The notes under the pieces were generated by a model. It did not search any database. It saw only the letters and a program-made list of their open reading frames with translations, and was not told the DNA's origin. A stretch of 8,543 nt of DNA, taken from positions 1 through 8,543 of the forward strand of contig CAMZCW010000091.1 of assembly GCA_947305045.1 (NCBI GenBank). The letters run 5' to 3'. The stretch is from an uncultured Bacteroidales bacterium. GTDB taxonomy: Bacteria > Bacteroidota > Bacteroidia > Bacteroidales > UBA932. The first letter of the stretch is position 1, and every line of letters starts with the position of its first letter. This document shows positions 1-6,288 of the stretch, one piece after another. The position numbers and the translations under genes are program-made.

Positions 1-581
1 AGGTGCAAACCATGCTGGGCGTCCTGCGCCTGGAAATGGGCGGCCGCCTGGGCCTTCGCAACCCCAAGGAGTTCGCTCCGCTGTGGATTGTGGACTTCCC
101 GCTCCTGGAGTGGGACGACGAAACCCAGCGTTTCTACGCCATGCACCATCCCTTCACCGCCCCCAAGCCGGAGCACGAGAAATGGTTTTACTCCGACAAG
201 AAGGAAGACCTGGAGCGCGTCTGCGCCAACGCCTATGACTTCGTGCTCAACGGCAACGAGTTGGGCGGCGGTTCCATCCGTATCCATAATGCCGATATGC
301 AAAAGCGCATGTTCGAGGTCCTGGGCATCGGCCCGGAAGAGGCCGAGTACAAGTTCGGTTTCATCATCAACGCCTTCAAGTTCGGTGCTCCGCCGCACGG
401 AGGCCTGGCCTTCGGCTTCGACCGCGTGTGCGCCCTCATGGGCGGCCAGGACACCATCCGCGACTACATTGCCTTCCCCAAGAACAACCAGGGCAGGGAT
501 GTGATGATTGACAGCCCTTCGGCCATCGACCAGTCCCAGCTGGATGAACTCCAGATAGACCTTCGTCCTGCCGCAGAATAA
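1..581 (+). CDS. aspS: Aspartyl-tRNA synthetase, C-terminal part (5' end outside window)
   Basis: This is the cytosolic class II enzyme that charges tRNA with aspartate. Only the last ~192 residues are present, and the frame is already open at the left edge. The visible part starts near the end of the bacterial-specific GAD insertion domain and returns to the catalytic core with [14 protein letters not shown] and the [11 protein letters not shown] segment. It continues through [11 protein letters not shown] to class II motif 3, [11 protein letters not shown], whose Arg codon (423-425) contacts ATP. The C-terminal [15 protein letters not shown] and DSPS segments are typical of bacterial-type AspRS. 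It ends with TAA at 579-581 and no insertion repeat is visible in this part. murB follows 92 bp later on the same strand. The identification is firm; whether the enzyme is discriminating or also charges tRNA-Asn cannot be judged from this fragment. Confidence 0.96.
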   Translation, partial: VQTMLGVLRLEMGGRLGLRNPKEFAPLWIVDFPLLEWDDETQRFYAMHHPFTAPKPEHEKWFYSDKKEDLERVCANAYDFVLNGNELGGGSIRIHNADMQKRMFEVLGIGPEEAEYKFGFIINAFKFGAPPHGGLAFGFDRVCALMGGQDTIRDYIAFPKNNQGRDVMIDSPSAIDQSQLDELQIDLRPAAE

Positions 582-587
582 GCTTTG

Positions 588-647
588 CGGGGCAAGATTG
601 ACCTTTTTTGCCCCGGAAGGCACCCAATAAGCCCCCGTGCGGGGCAA
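588..647 (+). promoter_or_regulatory. aspS-murB intergenic region with two competing hairpins
   Basis: The 92-bp gap between aspS and murB contains CGGGGCAA at 588-595 and again at 640-647. Between them lies the exact complement TTGCCCCG at 608-615. The central arm can pair with either flanking copy but not with both at once. The first pairing has a 12-nt loop rich in T. A local GCCCC/GGGGC pairing at 631-645 is also possible. There is no T-run after a completed stem, so this is not a clean intrinsic terminator. It could be a weak terminator, an attenuator-like switch, or chance in GC-rich DNA. No convincing TTTG/TAnnTTTG promoter was seen here, so murB may be co-transcribed with aspS. Confidence 0.3.
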
Positions 648-673
648 TAATAGCTCCAAGTGCCCCTGAGCCT

Positions 674-1903
674 ATGGTAACGAAGACTGCAAACTACGAC
701 CTATCCCCTCGGAACACCTTCCGGATGCAGGTGCACTGCGCCCTGTACGTGGAGGTAACGGAGGAGGCGGACCTCCTGGCCCTGGACTGGGACTCACTGC
801 CCCAGCCTGTCATGGTGATGGGCGGCGGTTCCAATCTCCTCTTCACCCGGGACTTCCCCGGCACGGTGTTGCACGTGGCGGTCAATGGGATTTCTCCGCT
901 CGCTCCGCTCGGTCGAAATGACAAAACGGTCCCCGTCCGCTCTGCCATTCCGGGCACTTCCTCTGTCATTCCGAGCGAAGTCGAGGAATCTCCCGTCCTG
1001 GTCACCTGCGGTGCCGGGGTGGTCTTCGACGAGTTCTGCGCCTGGGCGGCGGAGGAGGGCCTCTGGGGCCCGGAAAACCTCTCGCTCATCCCCGGCGAGG
1101 TCGGGGCCAGCGCCGTGCAGAACATCGGCGCCTACGGTGTGGAGGCCAAGGACATCATTGCCTCCATCCGGGCCTATGACCGCAGCACGGGGCAGTTCGT
1201 TACCATCGACCCGGCAGACTGCGCCTACGGCTACCGTGCCTCCAAGTTCAAGACCGAGTGGAAAGGCCGCTATGTCATCACCGCCGTCACCTACCGCCTC
1301 AGCCGCACCCCGCAGCCCCGCCTGGATTATGGCGGCGTCCGTAAGGCATTGGAAAATATGGGGGTAGGCATGGGTTCGCAAACCCATGGCCACCCTCGGC
1401 CGTGTAAGAGGGAGGGGCCCACAGCCGCGTCGGAAGACGCGTTGCGCGATGGGAGGGGCCGGAGCGAAGCGGAGGCGGTTTGCGAACCCATGCTTACCCC
1501 CTCTCTTATCCGCCAGGCCATCATTGGCATCCGGCAGCAAAAACTGCCGGCAGTGGAGGAACTGGGCAGCGCGGGGAGCTTCTTCTGCAACCCCGTCATC
1601 TCCCGCGAGCACTTCCAGCGCATTGTGGCCATCGCCCAGGAGGAGCAGGGTCCGGACTACCAGGTTCCGCACTATGACACCCCGGACGGCGTCAAGGTCC
1701 CGGCAGCGTGGATGATTGAGCAGTGCGGGTTCAAAGGTGCCCGCAACGGCGGCGCCCAGGTGTATCAAAAGCAGCCGCTGGTGATTGTAAATGCCTCGGG
1801 TACAGCTTCTCCGGAGGATGTCGTTGACCTGGAACAACAGATTATCGATGCCATAGCGGCCAAATACGGCATAACCCTCCATCCGGAGGTAGAGCATATC
1901 TGA
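674..1903 (+). CDS. murB: UDP-N-acetylenolpyruvoylglucosamine reductase (MurB) with two in-frame repeat insertions
   Basis: MurB is the FAD enzyme that uses NADPH to reduce UDP-GlcNAc-enolpyruvate to UDP-MurNAc, the second committed step of peptidoglycan synthesis in the cytosol. Visible motifs are the FAD-binding GGGSN (residues 50-54), LIPGEVGASAVQNIGAYGVE (from ~138), the YR of YGYRASKFK (Y187, R188), the catalytic Ser of AGSFFCNP (S302) and the C-terminal HPEVEHI with the conserved Glu (E405). I chose ATG 674 because similarity begins with TANYDLSPRNTFR; an in-frame ATG at 608 would add 22 residues unlike any MurB. The 409-residue protein is ~75-80 residues longer than usual. The excess lies in two blocks, residues ~72-107 and ~229-276, each encoded by a repeat (see 887-994 and 1360-1501). 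All active-site segments are intact, so a working enzyme is expected. metH starts 3 bp after the stop. Confidence 0.94.
   Translation: MVTKTANYDLSPRNTFRMQVHCALYVEVTEEADLLALDWDSLPQPVMVMGGGSNLLFTRDFPGTVLHVAVNGISPLAPLGRNDKTVPVRSAIPGTSSVIPSEVEESPVLVTCGAGVVFDEFCAWAAEEGLWGPENLSLIPGEVGASAVQNIGAYGVEAKDIIASIRAYDRSTGQFVTIDPADCAYGYRASKFKTEWKGRYVITAVTYRLSRTPQPRLDYGGVRKALENMGVGMGSQTHGHPRPCKREGPTAASEDALRDGRGRSEAEAVCEPMLTPSLIRQAIIGIRQQKLPAVEELGSAGSFFCNPVISREHFQRIVAIAQEEQGPDYQVPHYDTPDGVKVPAAWMIEQCGFKGARNGGAQVYQKQPLVIVNASGTASPEDVVDLEQQIIDAIAAKYGITLHPEVEHI
887..994 (+). repeat. Inverted pair of GTCATTTCGAG-type dispersed repeats inserted in frame in murB
   Basis: The left arm (887-923) read in reverse complement begins TGTCATTTCGACCGAGCGGA and ends in GAGAAATCCC. 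The right arm (965-994) reads GTCATTCCGAGCGAAGTCGA followed by GGAATCTCCC. They are two diverged copies of one repeat facing each other around a ~40-bp spacer, so the segment can fold as a long imperfect hairpin. A further copy lies at 7638-7665. The segment is open in the murB frame and encodes residues ~72-107, including the peptide SVIPSEVEES. It falls between the GGGSN motif and the GAGVVFDEF strand, where related MurB proteins have only a short variable loop. From general knowledge, repeats of this type are abundant in Bacteroidota genomes; their function is not established to my knowledge. Confidence 0.85.
1360..1501 (+). repeat. Palindromic coding element, copy A, inserted in frame in murB
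   Basis: The 112-bp core runs from TTCGCAAACC (1375-1384) to its complement GGTTTGCGAA (1477-1486). It is bracketed by 15-bp inverted repeats, GGGGGTAGGCATGGG (1360-1374) and a 14/15 match at 1487-1501. Inside are a direct repeat GGGAGGGGCC (1410-1419 and 1451-1460) and, between its copies, a perfect hairpin CGCGTC-GGAA-GACGCG (1426-1441). At the left end CATGGGTT-CGCA-AACCCATG (1369-1388) is another perfect hairpin. The element is open in the murB frame and encodes about 42 extra residues, including SQTHGHPRPCKREGPTAASE, between YGGVRKALENMG and LTPSLIRQAI, which adjoin in ordinary MurB. A second copy lies reversed at 8075-8275. No transposase or recombinase is encoded. Confidence 0.88.
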
Positions 1904-1906
1904 GGT

Positions 1907-4900
1907 ATGACGCTTCGGGACGCAGTAAGACGCCGGATCCTTTTGCTGGACGGTGCCATGGGAACCATGATTCAGCGGCAGGCGCCGCCAGAGGAGGACT
2001 GGCATGGCAACCCGGAGATGCTCAACCTTACCCGCCCGGAACTGATCCGGAACATACACCAGGAATACATAGCCGCCGGGGCCGATATCATAGAAACCAA
2101 TTCCTTCAGTGCCAATGCCTTGTCTCAGGCGGAATATGGTTGCGCCGCGGAAGCTGGCGCCATGGCGGCCGCAGCCGCCCGCCTGGCCCGCGCCGCGGCA
2201 GACGGCGCCCCGCGCAAAGTGTGGGTGGCGGGCAGCGTGGGCCCTACAACCCATTCGCTGAGCCTGCCGTCGGACGTGAACCGGACCGCCTGGAGGGCCT
2301 TCAACTTTGACCAGTTTGTCAACGCCTTCCGGGAACAGATTGCGGGCCTGGTGCAGGGTGGGGCGGACTGCCTGCTGTTGGAAACCGGTTTCGATGCATT
2401 GAATACCAAGGCCATGCTGTATGCTGCGGCCGAGTGGGATATTCCCGTCATGATATCGGCCTCTTCGTCGGACCGGAGCGGCCGGACCCTTACCGGGCAA
2501 ACGCTGGAAGCCTATTTTGCGGCCGTCCGGAGGGATTCGTTGCTGGCTTTCGGCATCAACTGCTCGCTGGGACCCAGGGACATGTACGCCCTTGTAGAAG
2601 AGGTGGCCCGTTTTGCCGATGTCCCCGTTATCTGCTATCCCAACGCCGGCCTGCCTGACGAGATGGGCCGCTACACCCTGGGGCCGGACGAGATGGCGGC
2701 TGCCATAGCGCCAATGCTGCCGCATGTAAATATCATCGGAGGCTGCTGCGGCACTACGCCGGAGCATATCCGTGCCATGAAGGCACAAGTGGACGGCCAC
2801 GAGTCCCGTGCGGTACCGGCGGTGGACAAACGTCTCAAATTGAGCGGTTTGGAGGTGTGTACCGTAGATCCGGAGCACCATTTTACCAACATAGGGGAGC
2901 GCACGAACGTGGCCGGTTCCCGCAAATTTGCACGCCTGATCGCCGGCGGGCAGTACGAGGAGGCCCTGCAGGTGGCAGCGCAGCAGATTGAGGGGGGCGC
3001 CAGGATGATTGACATCAACATGGACGATGCCATGCTGAACGCCCCGGCGGAGATGGAAACTTTCCTGCGGTACATTTCCGCGGACCCTTCCGTGGCGCGG
3101 GCGGCCATTATGATAGACTCCTCCCATTGGGACGCGGTGCTGGCAGGGCTCAAAAACGCCCAGGGAAAGTGCATCGTCAATTCCATCTCACTAAAGGAAG
3201 GGGCAAACGCGTTTCTAAGAAAAGCGCTGGAAATCAAGCGCTTGGGCGCCGCTATGGTGGTTATGGCTTTTGACGAGGAAGGGCAGGCGACCACCTTTCA
3301 GCGAAAAATTGACATTTGCGCCCGCAGCTACAAATTGCTTACAGAGGCCGGTATTGCTCCGCGGGATATCATCTTTGACTGCAACGTACTGGCGGTAGGG
3401 ACGGGCATTGCCGGGCATGCCCGCTACGGCATTGATTTCATACAAGCCGTGCGCTGGATCAAGGCCAACTTGCCCGGCTGCTATACTTCCGGAGGCATTT
3501 CCAACCTTTCCTTCGCCTTCCGGGGAAACAATCCCGTGCGCGAGGCGATGCACGCCGTTTTTCTGTACCATGCGGTGCAGGCCGGACTGGATATGGGCAT
3601 TGTGAATCCGGGGCTGCTGCTGCCCTACGATGCCATTGAGCCCGCTTTGCGCCAGGCCGTAGAGGATGTTATCCTGTGCCGGGGCAACCCCGCCCGGGCC
3701 GGAGAGCGGCTGTTGGCGCTGGCTGCCCAGGTGACGGAAGAGGACTCTCCGGAGGCAAAAGTCGCTAAAACCAAGGAACTTACGTCTGAAGAACGGCTGA
3801 AGACCTGTATCCTCCAGGGAAGCAACGGGGGACTGGAGCAGGCGGTACTGCAGGAGCTCGGCCGCCAGGGCGGCGCCGTGCAGGTGATAGAGGGTCCCTT
3901 GATGAGCGCGATGGAAGAGGTGGGGCGTCGGTTTGGCGAAGGAAAAATGTTCCTGCCACAGGTGGTGAAGAGCGCCAGGGTAATGCGGGAGGCCGTGCGT
4001 GTCCTGGAACCGCATTTTACGGCTTCGGAGACCCTGGGCGGCAAACCCCGGGTGGTGTTGGCTACGGTAAAGGGCGATGTACACGATATCGGCAAAAACA
4101 TAACGGGCATCGTACTGGGCTGCAACGGGTTTGAGGTGACGGACCTGGGGGTTATGGTGGATAAGGAAACCATTCTGGAAGCCGCCGCACGGGAGAACGC
4201 CTGCGCCATCGCGGTGAGCGGCCTGATCACCCCCAGCCTGTACCAGATGGAGGAGTTGTGTCGGGAAATGGCCCGCAGAGGGCTTTCTACGCCGCTGTTT
4301 GTGGGAGGCGCCACGACGTCGGCCCTGCATACGGCCGTAAAGCTGGCGCCGCTCTATGCGCATGTTTTTCACGGGAGCGATGCGTCCGTATCGGCCGTTC
4401 TGCTAAAACGTTACCTGTCTCATCCCGTGGCCTTTGAAGCGCAGCAACACGCCGCTCAGGAAGCGCTGCGCGAGAGCTACTGCAAGCGGCAGGAGAAGGC
4501 CGGCGAGCATGTCCCGTCTTCCGTCCCTTCCTTGACCGGGCATCTCCGGGGCTGTCCCTGGCGCAGCATGCCCGTGCGGGAAGTGTCTCCGCGCTTGCTG
4601 GAACGCTATTTTGACTGGAAGCTTTTTGCCGCTGCCGCCGGCCTGGGTCGTTTCCCGCGCCCGGGTACACCCGCCCATGAGTATCTTCTCCAGGGTAAGG
4701 ACATCCTGGAGCACCTGCAGGCTACCGTGCGGGCAGGCCTGTTTCTGGGCGCAGCCCACAGGGAGGGGGATTGTGTTGTACTGGAAAACGGGGTGCGTTT
4801 TCCCATGCTTCGGCAGGAGGAACCTGAGGAGCATGACGGCCTGTCCCGTCGCTGGTCCCTGGCCGATTTTGTTCCTTCGGAGGGAACGGGGCCGTTTGGC

Positions 4901-5326
4901 GTCTTTGCCGTGAGCGTGGAAGAAAAGGACGCCTGCCGCTGTCCCGCCTGCGAAAATCCCGTTTTGAGGCGGGCCGTTACGGTAACGCTGGCCGATGCCG
5001 CTTCCGCCTGGCTGCAGCACAACTTGCGCAGGCGCTGCGGCTGTCCTGTGGTGCTGCCCGCCCTCGGCTATGCCACTTGTCCGGATCACAGTCTTCTGGG
5101 CACGGCGCTCCCCCGGATTCCCTCCCACGAGCGGCTGAAAATCCGTTTTACCGACAGTTTTGCCATGATGCCGGAGGCTTCCATCTGCGGTTTTGTGGCC
5201 ATTCATCCCAAGGCCTGGTATCCCGGAATCCGGCATATCGGCCAGCAGCAATATGAACAATATCGGGAGGCGCGCGGCTTTTCCCCCGAGCAGGCCCGCA
5301 AATTCCTTGGACACCTGTTAAAATGA
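1907..5326 (+). CDS. metH: Cobalamin-dependent methionine synthase
   Basis: MetH transfers the methyl group of 5-methyl-tetrahydrofolate through cobalamin to homocysteine, giving methionine and tetrahydrofolate. The 1139 residues hold all four modules. The homocysteine domain (~1-300) has DGAMGTMIQ and the zinc ligands Cys219 (GINC) and Cys280/Cys281 (GGCCGT). The folate domain (~320-590) starts at F326 with FTNIGERTNVAGS and contains MIDINMDDAML. The cobalamin cap lies at ~626-700 (GEGKMFLPQVVKSARVM). The cobalamin-binding domain carries D724-x-H726-x-x-G729 (DVHDIGKN), with His726 the lower axial ligand. The activation domain (~865-1139) ends with FTDSFAMMPEASICGF. That last domain is shorter than in E. 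coli and its AdoMet motif RxxxGYP reads LPALGYA (1050-1056). The start is 3 bp after murB and the TGA overlaps the metF ATG, indicating co-translation. No cobalamin or SAM riboswitch precedes it; there is no room for one. Confidence 0.96.
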   Translation: MTLRDAVRRRILLLDGAMGTMIQRQAPPEEDWHGNPEMLNLTRPELIRNIHQEYIAAGADIIETNSFSANALSQAEYGCAAEAGAMAAAAARLARAAADGAPRKVWVAGSVGPTTHSLSLPSDVNRTAWRAFNFDQFVNAFREQIAGLVQGGADCLLLETGFDALNTKAMLYAAAEWDIPVMISASSSDRSGRTLTGQTLEAYFAAVRRDSLLAFGINCSLGPRDMYALVEEVARFADVPVICYPNAGLPDEMGRYTLGPDEMAAAIAPMLPHVNIIGGCCGTTPEHIRAMKAQVDGHESRAVPAVDKRLKLSGLEVCTVDPEHHFTNIGERTNVAGSRKFARLIAGGQYEEALQVAAQQIEGGARMIDINMDDAMLNAPAEMETFLRYISADPSVARAAIMIDSSHWDAVLAGLKNAQGKCIVNSISLKEGANAFLRKALEIKRLGAAMVVMAFDEEGQATTFQRKIDICARSYKLLTEAGIAPRDIIFDCNVLAVGTGIAGHARYGIDFIQAVRWIKANLPGCYTSGGISNLSFAFRGNNPVREAMHAVFLYHAVQAGLDMGIVNPGLLLPYDAIEPALRQAVEDVILCRGNPARAGERLLALAAQVTEEDSPEAKVAKTKELTSEERLKTCILQGSNGGLEQAVLQELGRQGGAVQVIEGPLMSAMEEVGRRFGEGKMFLPQVVKSARVMREAVRVLEPHFTASETLGGKPRVVLATVKGDVHDIGKNITGIVLGCNGFEVTDLGVMVDKETILEAAARENACAIAVSGLITPSLYQMEELCREMARRGLSTPLFVGGATTSALHTAVKLAPLYAHVFHGSDASVSAVLLKRYLSHPVAFEAQQHAAQEALRESYCKRQEKAGEHVPSSVPSLTGHLRGCPWRSMPVREVSPRLLERYFDWKLFAAAAGLGRFPRPGTPAHEYLLQGKDILEHLQATVRAGLFLGAAHREGDCVVLENGVRFPMLRQEEPEEHDGLSRRWSLADFVPSEGTGPFGVFAVSVEEKDACRCPACENPVLRRAVTVTLADAASAWLQHNLRRRCGCPVVLPALGYATCPDHSLLGTALPRIPSHERLKIRFTDSFAMMPEASICGFVAIHPKAWYPGIRHIGQQQYEQYREARGFSPEQARKFLGHLLK

Positions 5327-6246
5327 AAATTGCCAATCTGCTCATGGGTTCCCGGAAGCCCTTTCCTTCGCTGGAGATTGTGCCGCCGCTCAACGGCATC
5401 CGGAAAGACGAACTGCTCGCCACCATAGGGGAGTTCATGGAATTTGCGCCGCCTTATATCAACGTTACCTGCCACCGCGACCAGTTTGCGTATCGGAGGC
5501 AGGCCGACGGCAGCTACTCGCGCCACCTGGTACGCAGCCGCCTGAGCCCCGTGGCCGTTTGCGCGGCGGTCATGGCCGCTTTCCCGGTAGAGGTAGTGCC
5601 GCACGTTATCTGCGCCGGCATAACGGAGGAGGAAATCTATAGCCAGCTGTATGACTACCATTTCCTGGGCATCGAGAATGTGTTGGCCCTGCGCGGGGAT
5701 TCCCTGCAGGGGGAGAGCCGATTCACTCCCACGCCGGGCGGTTTCAGCCATGCCAATGAACTGGTGCAGGCCATTCGCCGCTTCGAGGGCAGCATCGGCG
5801 CTGCTTTTTCCGTGGGGGTAGGCGCTTATCCGGAAAAACATTTCGAAGCGGCCAACCTGTCCAGCGACATCGCCCGCCTGAAGGAAAAGGTGGATGCCGG
5901 CGCCGACTTTGTGATTACGCAGATGTTCTTTGACAACGCCGTTTTCTATCGTTTTGTCGATGCCTGCAGGGCCGCCGGAATACAGGTTCCCATAGTCCCG
6001 GGCCTGAAACCCCTGTCCACCCGGCGACAGTTGGAACTGCTGCCGGCCGCTTTTTCCATCGACCTCCCTGAGGCCCTGACCGATGCTGTGAACAGCGCCG
6101 GGTCGGAGGAGGAAATCTATCGGCTGGGAACGCAGTGGTGCATCGAGCAGTGCAAGGATCTGCTGGCCCATGGGGTTCCTGCCGTGCATTTTTATACTAT
6201 GGGCAAGACCCGGAATATCCGGGAGGTACTCAAGGTCTGTTTTTAG
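5323..6246 (+). CDS. metF: 5,10-methylenetetrahydrofolate reductase
   Basis: MetF is a flavoprotein TIM barrel that reduces 5,10-methylene- to 5-methyl-tetrahydrofolate, the methyl donor for the MetH encoded just upstream. The 307-residue length is close to the ~296 of E. coli MetF. Recognisable elements are PSLEIVPPLNG with the catalytic Glu (E18), YINVTCHRDQ, VICAGITEEEI, NVLALRGD with the conserved Asp (D126, equivalent to E. coli Asp120), FSVGVGAYPEKH, the FVITQMFFD strand and PGLKPL. The ATG lies inside the metH stop (ATGA, 4-bp overlap), so translation is probably coupled and output of the two enzymes matched. It ends with TAG, 42 bp before murA. No unusual insertion is visible. Confidence 0.96.
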   Translation: MKIANLLMGSRKPFPSLEIVPPLNGIRKDELLATIGEFMEFAPPYINVTCHRDQFAYRRQADGSYSRHLVRSRLSPVAVCAAVMAAFPVEVVPHVICAGITEEEIYSQLYDYHFLGIENVLALRGDSLQGESRFTPTPGGFSHANELVQAIRRFEGSIGAAFSVGVGAYPEKHFEAANLSSDIARLKEKVDAGADFVITQMFFDNAVFYRFVDACRAAGIQVPIVPGLKPLSTRRQLELLPAAFSIDLPEALTDAVNSAGSEEEIYRLGTQWCIEQCKDLLAHGVPAVHFYTMGKTRNIREVLKVCF

Positions 6247-6250
6247 CCGG

Positions 6251-6282
6251 TTTGCAAAGGAGCCGGGAAATGCCTAAATTTG
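6251..6282 (+). promoter_or_regulatory. Bacteroidetes-type promoter of murA (TTTG-N20-TAAATTTG)
   Basis: TTTG at 6251-6254 is followed, after 20 bp, by TAAATTTG at 6275-6282, an exact match to the TAnnTTTG -7 box of the Bacteroidetes primary sigma factor with its TTTG-type -33 box. It is the only convincing promoter of this kind that I noticed in the window. The -7 box ends 6 bp before the murA ATG at 6289, so transcription would begin at or within a few bases of the start codon. This suggests that murA is transcribed independently of metH-metF and may be leaderless. Confidence 0.68.
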
Positions 6283-6288
6283 CGAGTT

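Noticed and set aside
608..673. Longer murB start at ATG 608
   Set aside because: The 22 added residues overlap the hairpin region after aspS and match no MurB N-terminus. Similarity starts just after ATG 674.
1360..1501. Intein or self-splicing intron as explanation of the murB block
   Set aside because: At about 140 bp it lacks splicing motifs of inteins and is far too short for a group I or II intron. Its matching copy is reversed relative to transcription in the other gene, which an RNA-level intron could not tolerate.
794..3127. 777-codon ORF on the minus strand
   Set aside because: It is antisense to murB and metH, spans both, and its translation has no recognisable domain. Long antisense frames are expected in GC-rich codon-biased DNA.
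5624..6120. 17-bp exact direct repeat in metF (5624-5640 and 6104-6120)
   Set aside because: Both encode EEEIY in ordinary MetF helices in the same frame; shared codon use explains it.
3215..6189. Long minus-strand ORFs opposite metH and metF
   Set aside because: They are antisense to strongly conserved genes, have no family resemblance, and show no promoter.
6280..6288. TTG at 6280 as murA start
   Set aside because: It lies within the TAAATTTG promoter box, and the MurA family N-terminus matches from ATG 6289.
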